This document shows positions 38,880 to 45,127 of a stretch of 45,127 nt of DNA, one piece after another; the stretch's first letter is position 1; every line of letters starts with the position of its first letter. Under the pieces are notes generated by a model that worked only from the letters and a program-made list of their open reading frames with translations, had not been told where the DNA came from and did not search any database. The DNA is from a virus. The position numbers and the translations under genes were made by a program. The stretch spans positions 1-45,127 of IMG/VR virus record IMGVR_UViG_3300031578_000096, one strand, 5' to 3'.

Positions 38880-40073
38880 ATGGCTCAGATTAGCTTACGC
38901 GACCTGGGGCAAAAGTACAAACTTGATGTTGGGTATGACGAGACTGCGGACCTGGCGTCTATTTTTAACCCTTCGACGGGGAAATATGTAAGTTTTAAGT
39001 CCGGCAGCCCGGAGGCCGCAAAATATGGCCTATCCTATCAGGACGGACGGCATTATACGGACTTTAACAATCCAACATTAAGGGGCGCCCTGGGTATAAC
39101 TGATCAGCCGTCACAGCAAAATCAGTATGGGACACAGATGAGCGACATACTAAGCCAGCTAAGCGGCGGCATAAATAAGCCCTTTTCCTATAACCCAAAG
39201 AGCGATCCGGCCTACCAGTCAGCGGTGAGAGAGGCAGGGAGACAGGCTAAAACAGCTTCCGGGAGGGCCATGGAGGAACTTAACTCCAGGGGTATTCTCA
39301 ATTCCACTGTGACAAGCGACAGGCTGGGGCAGATTGAGCAGGAGTCCATTGCCGGGGTGAATGACCGGATATTGCCGCAGCTGATGAATCAGGCGTACAG
39401 CAGGTATCAGGACTCAGTGTCTAACATGTCTAACCTTGCCAAAATCTATCAGGGGCTAGAATCCCAGACATACGACAGAAACAGGCAGGCCGAGGCTGAT
39501 AACCTGGCGGCGCAAAATGCCGAAGTGGAAAGAGAGCAGGCAAAGCTTGACAATGCATGGGGCCGGGTAAAACAACTTGGCTATGTAGACAATGCCGCCT
39601 CTGTTATTCTGGGGATCCCTGTGGGCACGAGGTCATTTGATGCTCAGAAGTCTTATGATGATAGGCAGAGCCGCCTACAGTTAGCCAGGGAGCAGATTTC
39701 CGGGGCCATGGCGAGGACACAGGCCAGCAATGCCGCATCTATGGCAAGGACGCAGTACACGCAGGGGCAGATTAACTCCAGGCAAAGTAACGACATGACA
39801 GAGCAGGAAATAAATAACTTGGCCCTGCAAATGGCAAAGGCAGATCCGAGACTGGCGAACGAGTACAATGCCGCTGATGGGGCAAACTACTTTACCCTTA
39901 ACCAATTACTCGATGCGTATAAAACACAGTTGACTGAAGACACGGGCGGGGATACTGGCGGCGAAGATGTTCAGGCACTAATTGACCAAGCCCGGGCAAA
40001 TGGTTACTCAGAGGATGAGATAGCCGATTCTCTACGCGGGGACGGAATAGACCCGGCTGAATACGGCCTATAA
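38880..40073 (+). CDS. Internal virion/ejection-type protein
   Basis: A 397-residue protein. The N-terminus (ISLRDLGQKYKLDVGYDETA) resembles a stalk-domain repeat; the rest is long amphipathic helix rich in Gln, Ala and Arg (REAGRQAKTASGRAMEELNS, YQGLESQTYDRNRQAEADNL, QISGAMARTQASNAASMART). The C-terminus has a UBA-like helical end (ALIDQARANGYSEDEIADSL). Together with the next gene it likely forms the ejectosome. ATG 38880 after GGGGGGTG. Confidence 0.65.
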   Translation: MAQISLRDLGQKYKLDVGYDETADLASIFNPSTGKYVSFKSGSPEAAKYGLSYQDGRHYTDFNNPTLRGALGITDQPSQQNQYGTQMSDILSQLSGGINKPFSYNPKSDPAYQSAVREAGRQAKTASGRAMEELNSRGILNSTVTSDRLGQIEQESIAGVNDRILPQLMNQAYSRYQDSVSNMSNLAKIYQGLESQTYDRNRQAEADNLAAQNAEVEREQAKLDNAWGRVKQLGYVDNAASVILGIPVGTRSFDAQKSYDDRQSRLQLAREQISGAMARTQASNAASMARTQYTQGQINSRQSNDMTEQEINNLALQMAKADPRLANEYNAADGANYFTLNQLLDAYKTQLTEDTGGDTGGEDVQALIDQARANGYSEDEIADSLRGDGIDPAEYGL

Positions 40074-40087
40074 AGGCGGTGTGGTAA

Positions 40088-43000
40088 ATGGCATTATCAC
40101 TTCAAGACATGGCTAAGACACCAAAAAAATTGCAGAAGTTGGCTGAAAAAAAGAAACCAGCCAAAACCACGCCCGATCAGATACCGCAAAGGTCTGTCCT
40201 CGAAAGACTTGTTCGGGGGGTGCGTTTGCCCCTTCAGGCCATAGGCAAAGCGGCTACTTTTGGGATTGGCGGCAGCGGTGGACTGATAGAGAGAAAGTTG
40301 TCCGGACTGATGGGGACTGACATAAATCCAGCAATAACGCCAGAAACGGGTCTTGAAAAAGGCCTTTCAATCGGTGGTGAAATCGTCGGTTCTGCCGCTC
40401 CCATAGGCGGCATTTATAAGCTGGCAAGGCCTGCCGTAGCAAAGGCCATAACATCAACAGGGATCCCCGGAAGAATTGCAAGGACCGCCCTTCCTGGATC
40501 TGCGGCTGTGGGGACATACGAGGGGGCCCGGTCAGCAGCAGAAGGAAACCCTGCCGGCCAGGTGGCCAAGGACACACTAATGGGCGCCGCTGTCGGTGGA
40601 GTTGGTGATGTTGCCGGCAGGGCACTGCTGAAGGGTATATCTAAGTTGGCCAAGATACCCAAAAATACCCGGGCAGAAAAAGAGGCGTTCGGGGCCGGGA
40701 TGGATGTCGGGGAGAAGTTGGATGGAAAAAAACCTGCTCCCTCTGCGGCAGTCCCGGAAAATACAGCAGACTCCTTCCGGGCAAAGATCAACCGCACACC
40801 TGAAAAGAAAAGCAAATTCAAGGACTTCGCTGAAAACTTCAGAACTCAGTTTGTTGACGACCTGGCCCCCCTGGAGAAGCTGGAAAAAGGTGTACGGGGC
40901 AAAATAGCCAGCGCAGAGGACAGCCTTTATAAAACCGCCCGCCTATTCAGAGGTGTGCCCACAAAGGCAAATCAGTATGTCAAGGATCGCCTTGTGCCAG
41001 TAATTGACAACGTAGAAAAGAGTGGTTACAATTATAGTGACCTCGGCGATTACGCCCTTGCAGTTCACGCCAGGGATGTTAACGCCAGCGGCTTGAAATC
41101 TGGCTTCACAGACAATGAAATCAAGGCCGTACTTGATAAGTTCGGTACTCCGGAAATGGAGGCAGCACGGCAGCAGCTTGTAAAGGTGAGCACTGAGCTA
41201 CTTGACGACCTAGCCGCCAGCGGAGTAATTGAAGCAGAGTTGCCGCAAATACTGCGTGCTAAATGGCCTAACTACATGCCCCTGTTCCGGCATTTTGATG
41301 ATGATAAGATAGAATTTGCCGGGGGACTGAGTAAGACACTTGCCAATGTCACTTCACCCATTAAAAAACTAAAAGGATCTGAAAGAGATGTTGTTGACCC
41401 TGTTGAATCTATGGTTAAAAACATCTTTAAGTCAATCAATGCCTCCGAAAGGAATAGGGTGGTGGCGCAGCTTGGCCGACTTGCCGATGAGGACACTGCG
41501 GGGCAGTTTGTGCGCCGTCTGGCCCCCGGAGAAGAAAGGGGCAGGCTAAACACTGTTTATGAACGTGTCAACGGCGAGAAGGTGCATTATGAGGTTCAGC
41601 CGGACGTCTACAAGGCCATTATGGATCTTGACGGAGAGTCAGCTAGTTTTCTTGTCAAGATGCTTCAAAAACCGGCTTCCGTCCTTCGGGCCGGCGCAAC
41701 TCTGACACCCGAGTTTTCTTTCCGGAACCCCATGCGTGACGTTGTGCAGGCTTACGTTGTCAGTAAGTCAGGTTTTAACCCTGTCATAGACTTCCCCCGG
41801 GCCTTGTTTGATGTGGTGCTCAAAAAAGACGTATACAAGCAATGGCTGCGGGACAGCGGCGGTTATGGCAACATTGTTTCCATGGATAGAAACGTCCACC
41901 GGGAAGTATTGAATAAAATAATCAAGGAGCCGGCTGGACAGAAGTTTGTCAATGTTATTTCCGGCAAATCTCTTATTGGAGTATTGCGGGCCATTGCAGA
42001 TGCTTCAGAGTCAGCTACAAAGCTGGGTGAATACAAGGCCGCAATAAGAAGCGGAGCAAGTAAACCGGAGGCGGCATATCGTTCCCGGGATATTATGGAC
42101 TTTGCCCGGGCCGGGGTAAGTGTGCGGCAGGCCAATAGAATTGTGGCTTTTCTAAATGCTAACATACAGGGCAAGAGCAAGCTGCTAAGAGCTATCAGGG
42201 AGGACCCTGTAAAGGTTACTGTAAGGGCATTAAAGGCTGTCACGCTTCCCAGTATAGGCGCATATATGGCGCAGAAGTATATGGCTAACGATGTTCAGCA
42301 GCAGACAATACAGGATGCTCCGACATGGCTAAAGGATACCTTCTGGCTTATCCCGGTCCCGGGTACAAATCAGGTGGCCAGGATACCGAAACCGTTTGAC
42401 CTGGCCCCGGTGTTTGCTAATCTACCTGAAAGAGTTATTCAGTATGCTGCCGAGAAAGACCCGAAGGCTTTTGACGACTTCGCAAGCCAGACGCTAACAC
42501 AGTTTTCCATCCCGGTGATGCTGACCGGCCTTGCGCCCTTTGTTGAAGGGATGGCTAATTACTCCTTCTTCCGGCAAGGGCCGATTATACCGGAAAGGGA
42601 AAGGGATCTGAACTTCCCTGACCAGTACGACATAAGGACCTCTGAGGTTGCAAAGGGCATTGCTAAAGGAGTGAACACGATTACCGGGGGCGAAGGGGCA
42701 CTTAAAAACTTCGGTTCTCCCCGGGTGATTGACAATACCATAAGGGGGTTAACGGCTGGCCTCGGGACATATGCCACCAGTGCCATAGACACTTTACTGG
42801 AGGCAACGGGGGCCGTAAGCAAGCCAGCCAAGCCGAGCAAGAAGATAAGTGAGTTGCCGCTATTAAAAGCCTTCCTTGTAAATGAAGGGGCCTCCGGTAA
42901 ATCAATGTCTGACCTGTACGACACCAGGGAAAAACTTACTCGGGAGAAAGGGTCCGCCAAGGCTAATAGGCAGCCATTTAAGGAGGGTGGCAAACTTAAA

Positions 43001-43159
43001 TACACCCAACAGGTAACTAAGCAGATAGGCGATATAACCAAGGCCATTCGGCAGATTGAAAACAACCCGAACATGTCACCACAGGAAAAGCGGAGCAGAA
43101 TTGAAGACCTGAACAGGAGAAGGAATGAACTGGCGAGAGCAGCAGCCAGTAAATTATAA
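40088..43159 (+). CDS. Very large ejection-type virion protein (LPD38-like)
   Basis: A 1023-residue protein. The N-terminal ~230 residues are Gly/Ala-rich with amphipathic, membrane-active character (AAVGTYEGARSAAEGNPAGQ). The central region (about 240-720) contains LTPEFSFRNPMRDVVQAYVV and RDIMDFARAGVSVRQANRIV, typical of large polyvalent protein domain 38. The C-terminus is a charged coiled coil (ITKAIRQIENNPNMSPQEKR). Such proteins are injected with DNA in podoviruses. Its size shows the length of the ejection module. Confidence 0.75.
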   Translation: MALSLQDMAKTPKKLQKLAEKKKPAKTTPDQIPQRSVLERLVRGVRLPLQAIGKAATFGIGGSGGLIERKLSGLMGTDINPAITPETGLEKGLSIGGEIVGSAAPIGGIYKLARPAVAKAITSTGIPGRIARTALPGSAAVGTYEGARSAAEGNPAGQVAKDTLMGAAVGGVGDVAGRALLKGISKLAKIPKNTRAEKEAFGAGMDVGEKLDGKKPAPSAAVPENTADSFRAKINRTPEKKSKFKDFAENFRTQFVDDLAPLEKLEKGVRGKIASAEDSLYKTARLFRGVPTKANQYVKDRLVPVIDNVEKSGYNYSDLGDYALAVHARDVNASGLKSGFTDNEIKAVLDKFGTPEMEAARQQLVKVSTELLDDLAASGVIEAELPQILRAKWPNYMPLFRHFDDDKIEFAGGLSKTLANVTSPIKKLKGSERDVVDPVESMVKNIFKSINASERNRVVAQLGRLADEDTAGQFVRRLAPGEERGRLNTVYERVNGEKVHYEVQPDVYKAIMDLDGESASFLVKMLQKPASVLRAGATLTPEFSFRNPMRDVVQAYVVSKSGFNPVIDFPRALFDVVLKKDVYKQWLRDSGGYGNIVSMDRNVHREVLNKIIKEPAGQKFVNVISGKSLIGVLRAIADASESATKLGEYKAAIRSGASKPEAAYRSRDIMDFARAGVSVRQANRIVAFLNANIQGKSKLLRAIREDPVKVTVRALKAVTLPSIGAYMAQKYMANDVQQQTIQDAPTWLKDTFWLIPVPGTNQVARIPKPFDLAPVFANLPERVIQYAAEKDPKAFDDFASQTLTQFSIPVMLTGLAPFVEGMANYSFFRQGPIIPERERDLNFPDQYDIRTSEVAKGIAKGVNTITGGEGALKNFGSPRVIDNTIRGLTAGLGTYATSAIDTLLEATGAVSKPAKPSKKISELPLLKAFLVNEGASGKSMSDLYDTREKLTREKGSAKANRQPFKEGGKLKYTQQVTKQIGDITKAIRQIENNPNMSPQEKRSRIEDLNRRRNELARAAASKL

Positions 43160-43173
43160 AAAGGGGTGATGCT

Positions 43174-43374
43174 TTGTCCTGGTACATGTGGGTAGCGATT
43201 TACGTGTTCATTGGATGCTTTGTCCTGTTTGCCATAATTCCAGAGAAGTCCATTGGGTTTACCCTGGGGCTATTGGTAACAGGAATAGCATCGTACCTAT
43301 TTATGAAACACGTGCCTGACCCTAACTACAGATGTGAAGAATACGAAATGACAAAGAAAAAACCGCCCTCATAA
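43174..43374 (+). CDS. Small two-helix membrane protein, lysis region
   Basis: A 66-residue protein starting at TTG 43174 after AAAAGGGGTGA. Two transmembrane helices (WYMWVAIYVFIGCFVLFAII and IGFTLGLLVTGIASYLFM), then a charged tail. Size and position fit a holin or antiholin. Confidence 0.65.
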   Translation: MSWYMWVAIYVFIGCFVLFAIIPEKSIGFTLGLLVTGIASYLFMKHVPDPNYRCEEYEMTKKKPPS

Positions 43375-43392
43375 CGGGGGCGGTTCTCTTTT
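43361..43392 (+). terminator. Terminator after small membrane gene
   Basis: Stem aaccgccc/gggcggtt (43361-43368, 43378-43385), then ctctttt. It overlaps the last codons of the gene. Confidence 0.8.
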
Positions 43393-43398
43393 ACGGTG

Positions 43399-43452
43399 GC
43401 AGACCCCCGCGGGGGTGGCCCTACGGGGCGGGAGTGTGCGCTCCCTGTCTGC
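43399..43452 (+). ncRNA. Cloverleaf-like four-way-junction RNA
   Basis: GCAGAC (43399-43404) and GTCTGC (43447-43452) close a structure with three arms: CCCC...GGGG (43405-43414), GCCC-tacg-GGGC (43418-43429) and GGGAG-tgtgcg-CTCCC (43430-43445). All stems are perfect and the linkers are 0-3 nt. It sits between a terminator and the XhlA-like gene in a gene-free stretch of 157 bp. No tRNA anticodon loop or known RNA class matches. Confidence 0.5.
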
Positions 43453-43531
43453 ATAATCAGAATATCACAAAAGCCTGTAAAAAGGGCAATGAAAAGTTGA
43501 CAATGAGATAAAAGTCTTAGGGGGTGGGACG

Positions 43532-43720
43532 TTGACTGATTGCACTTCATGCGAAAGGATGGCGAAGGCAGAAGGGGCCATCGAATCCTTACAGAAGGGA
43601 GCCGAGAACATGGAAAACAAACTCGACAAGGTGGACGGGAAGATTGACACACTTAAATACTGGATAATGGGAGTCATGGCTACGGCCCTGGCTTCTATTT
43701 TTGTTAATCTGGTGACGTAG
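43532..43720 (+). CDS. XhlA-like holin-associated protein
   Basis: A 62-residue protein starting at TTG 43532 after GGGGGTGGG. Its charged coiled coil (AKAEGAIESLQKGAENMENK, LDKVDGKID) and one C-terminal transmembrane helix (YWIMGVMATALASIFVNLV) fit the XhlA family, which acts with holin and amidase to lyse cells. Confidence 0.85.
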   Translation: MTDCTSCERMAKAEGAIESLQKGAENMENKLDKVDGKIDTLKYWIMGVMATALASIFVNLVT

Positions 43721-43733
43721 AAGGGGTGATTTT

Positions 43734-44447
43734 ATGCCTATTGAGTGGGTAGGGACGGTTAATTGCCGACGGGGGCGCGGGGGCCGGCAGCCGGTTGCCA
43801 TTGTCAACCACATCACCGCAGGGAAATATCCGGGCTGCCTATCCTGGATGAAGAACCCGAATTCAAAGGCCAGCGCCCATTACCTGGTGACCAAGGCGGG
43901 ACAAATATACCAGTTGGTCCAAGATGCAGACACTGCCTGGCATGCCGGAGCCGTGAATAAGCCCAGCTGGCCCCTGTATGACGGGACGAACCCAAACTAC
44001 TATACCCTGGGCATTGAACACGAAGGATTGTCGGGGGATGAGCTGACCGAGGAGCAGTATCAGGCCACCTTTTGGCTACATAGGCAGTTGATTGCCAAGT
44101 GGGGTATCCCGGTGGATCGGGACCACATCATCGGCCATTACCGGATTGATTCGGTGGATAGGCCAAATTGTCCCGGGCCCGGTTTTCCGTGGGACAGGTT
44201 ATTTAATGATTTAAGGGGAGGTAGTACAGTGCCGGAAAAGTGGGAAATCAAGGCGATACAGGATGCAGAAAATGCCGGGCTAATCGAGATGGGGGCGCAC
44301 AAGCCCGAGGAGGCGGCCAATAAGGCTTTTGTTCTGGCGGTATTGATGAAGGTTAGCAAGGATATGCAGGCGGTGACTGCGGAAAACAGGAGACTTCGCC
44401 AAGTAATCAAACAGGCCGGCGCGACCCTGGCACCTGAAATGGTTTAG
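43734..44447 (+). CDS. N-acetylmuramoyl-L-alanine amidase (endolysin)
   Basis: A 237-residue endolysin. The amidase_2/PGRP domain (about 1-165) has IVNHITAG with His26, HYLVTKAGQIYQLV, GIEHEG and IIGHYRIDSV with His135, then RPNCPG with Cys146; His26, His135 and Cys146 match the T7-lysozyme zinc ligands. The C-terminal ~65 residues are helical and cell-wall targeting or accessory. It cuts the peptide stem from peptidoglycan at lysis. Confidence 0.95.
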   Translation: MPIEWVGTVNCRRGRGGRQPVAIVNHITAGKYPGCLSWMKNPNSKASAHYLVTKAGQIYQLVQDADTAWHAGAVNKPSWPLYDGTNPNYYTLGIEHEGLSGDELTEEQYQATFWLHRQLIAKWGIPVDRDHIIGHYRIDSVDRPNCPGPGFPWDRLFNDLRGGSTVPEKWEIKAIQDAENAGLIEMGAHKPEEAANKAFVLAVLMKVSKDMQAVTAENRRLRQVIKQAGATLAPEMV

Positions 44448-44509
44448 GGGGTGATTCCCTTGATGCCAAAAACGAACCGGTGAAAATAAGTTTAAGGAGG
44501 AAAAGAAAA

Positions 44510-44719
44510 TTGGAAGATAACAAAGCATGGTGGCAGTCAAAGGCGGTGTGGGGCGGGTTGGTGGCCCTTGGCTCTGCGGTGGCCGGAGGTTTTGGAATCT
44601 ACGTTGACGGAGCAACGCAGGAGGAAATAGCTAATTACATTGTCGTGGGGGCCGGGGCCGTGGGTGCGCTGTTAGCTATTTACGGGCGGCTGAAGGCTGA
44701 GAAGAAGATAGGAAAATAA
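44510..44719 (+). CDS. Holin-like membrane protein
   Basis: A 69-residue protein starting at TTG 44510 after AAGGAGG. WWQSKAVWGGLVALGSAVAG and IVVGAGAVGALLAIYGRLKA are two transmembrane helices, with an acidic loop between and a basic tail; this is common among Gram-positive phage holins. It is the last phage gene. A 7-codon frame (TTG 44460) precedes it. Confidence 0.75.
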   Translation: MEDNKAWWQSKAVWGGLVALGSAVAGGFGIYVDGATQEEIANYIVVGAGAVGALLAIYGRLKAEKKIGK

Positions 44720-44773
44720 ACGGCGCCCCTTTGGCCATAAAACAGCCCATTTTGTACCTTCATTTGGGATGCG

Positions 44774-44795
44774 ACCCTTTATCCTAAAGGGTTTT
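44774..44795 (+). terminator. Terminator at right end of prophage
   Basis: Perfect 7-bp stem acccttt/aaagggt (44774-44780, 44786-44792) then ttt. It ends the late operon about 30 nt before the right repeat. Confidence 0.75.
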
Positions 44796-44944
44796 AACGT
44801 GGCCATCTAATGGCGCCTAAAACAACCAACCCCCACCTTTCGGTGAGGGCCGGTGGCTCAGTTTAATACCCTGAGCGGTCGTCTGCTTATTTTTATTATA
44901 TACATTATCGGACGAAATTAATATAGCTTTATAATTTTTTATTT

Positions 44945-44971
44945 GGCGGGTGTCTGCTAATCCGACCCGCC
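44945..44971 (-). other. Trailer hairpin with loop complementary to the tRNA anticodon loop (right)
   Basis: Identical to 167-193. The arms pair 7 of 7; the loop, read on the minus strand, contains TTAGCAGAC. About 60 nt further downstream (44887-44874) a second segment is complementary to 14 contiguous nt of the tRNA (45057-45070). Confidence 0.6.
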
Positions 44972-45016
44972 GAAACATTTCACCTTCACCCTCCCCGTTC
45001 CAGGGTCCGTGGTAAA

Positions 45017-45093
45017 TGGTGGGCCGGGTGGGACTCGAACCCACGTCCGGACGTTTAGCAGACGACCGCTTTATCCAACTAAGCTACCGACCC
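45017..45093 (-). tRNA. tRNA-like gene, anticodon GCU in a class I Arg-like body (right copy)
   Basis: Identical in sequence to 236-312: class I cloverleaf, 5-nt variable loop, encoded CCA, discriminator A, anticodon GCU and the T28-T42 mismatch. Its upstream 34 bases are also identical to the left copy. The presence of two unchanged copies suggests selection, recent duplication or gene conversion. Confidence 0.8.
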
Positions 45094-45127
45094 ACAATTT
45101 GTTACTTTGACACAAAATATAGAAATC

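Larger units (their letters stand above)
347..44819. mobile_element. Integrated temperate podovirus-like prophage
   Basis: A complete set of phage modules lies between two direct repeats: serine integrase and CI repressor on the left, early replication genes, terminase, portal, capsid, tail and lysis genes to the right. The ends are set here at the inner edges of the repeats; the true crossover points are not visible. No tape-measure or tail-tube gene was recognised, which with the 1023-residue ejection-type protein and the nozzle-like protein suggests a short-tailed virion. Terminase, portal, capsid, integrase and lysis genes all look intact, so the element may be inducible; the methyltransferase is frame-disrupted. 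Confidence 0.9.
44820..45127. repeat. Right copy of ~300-bp flanking direct repeat
   Basis: Second copy of 42-346, reaching the window end. The segment 44972-45016 has diverged from 194-235 and is 3 nt longer; the rest is nearly identical. It probably continues past the window. Confidence 0.9.

Noticed and set aside
42559-43074. Minus-strand open frame of 171 codons opposite the large ejection-type protein
   Set aside because: Low-complexity Leu/Ser/Pro translation typical of the reverse of a helical gene.
44720-44819. attR partner of the 488-539 dyad
   Set aside because: Only ggcgcc palindromes and the terminator were found; nothing matches the dyad arms.
1-45127. CRISPR array
   Set aside because: No regularly spaced direct repeats; the repeats found are pairs or tandem duplications.

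Overview
The window is one complete, integrated temperate phage of about 44.5 kb plus its two junctions. The host looks like a Gram-positive anaerobe of the Clostridia/Peptococcaceae kind. That is inferred from strong GGAGGTG ribosome binding sites, TTG and GTG starts, YopX and ArpU/RinA-like genes, XhlA-type lysis genes and 'copper amine oxidase N-terminal' (stalk) domains; no host marker gene is present. The virion is probably a podovirus: portal, scaffold, capsid, adaptor, nozzle-like, beta-helix tailspike and very large ejection-type proteins are present, but no tape measure, tail tube or sheath gene was seen. Layout: the ends (42-346 and 44820-45127) are imperfect direct repeats of about 300 bp, each holding a minus-strand tRNA-like gene and its structured 3' trailer. 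The left arm (549-4400) reads leftwards and is the lysogeny module: a large serine integrase, three small secreted or lipid-anchored proteins, a Cys-rich protein and a CI-type repressor. The switch at 4400-4541 has divergent promoters and four operator half-palindromes of the form CTTCAnnnTGAAG. The early operon (4541-22260, rightwards) begins with a Cro-like protein and an antirepressor-like protein. It then carries many small zinc-ribbon proteins, two AP2-HNH endonucleases, two YopX proteins, a Cas4/RecB-like nuclease, a Rad52/Sak-like annealing protein, SSB, a PAPS-reductase-family protein, a replication initiator, a DnaB helicase, a frame-disrupted m5C methyltransferase, DUF1064, a small radical SAM protein and an ArpU/RinA-like late regulator. 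A leftward two-gene cassette (22636-23390) with its own consensus promoter and palindromic operators sits immediately in front of terS; a 14-bp direct repeat flanks it. The late operon (23425-44719, rightwards) runs terS, terL, portal, scaffold, decoration, capsid, further structural genes, tailspike, nozzle-like protein, fibre-like protein, a secreted stalk-domain protein, two ejection-type proteins and lysis genes (two small membrane proteins, an XhlA-like protein and an amidase). Rho-independent terminators lie between several structural genes and may tune protein ratios. The most unusual observations are: (1) a tRNA with a serine GCU anticodon in a class I body that carries arginine-type features, with trailer segments complementary to its anticodon loop; (2) a candidate programmed -1 frameshift (GGGAAAG plus hairpin) joining two halves of a minus-strand HTH gene; (3) a 17-bp tandem duplication that breaks the m5C methyltransferase in a stretch where a second reading frame also looks protein-like; (4) a cloverleaf-like RNA fold in the lysis region and a nested stem-loop before an HNH gene; and (5) a hidden antisense membrane microprotein between tail genes.
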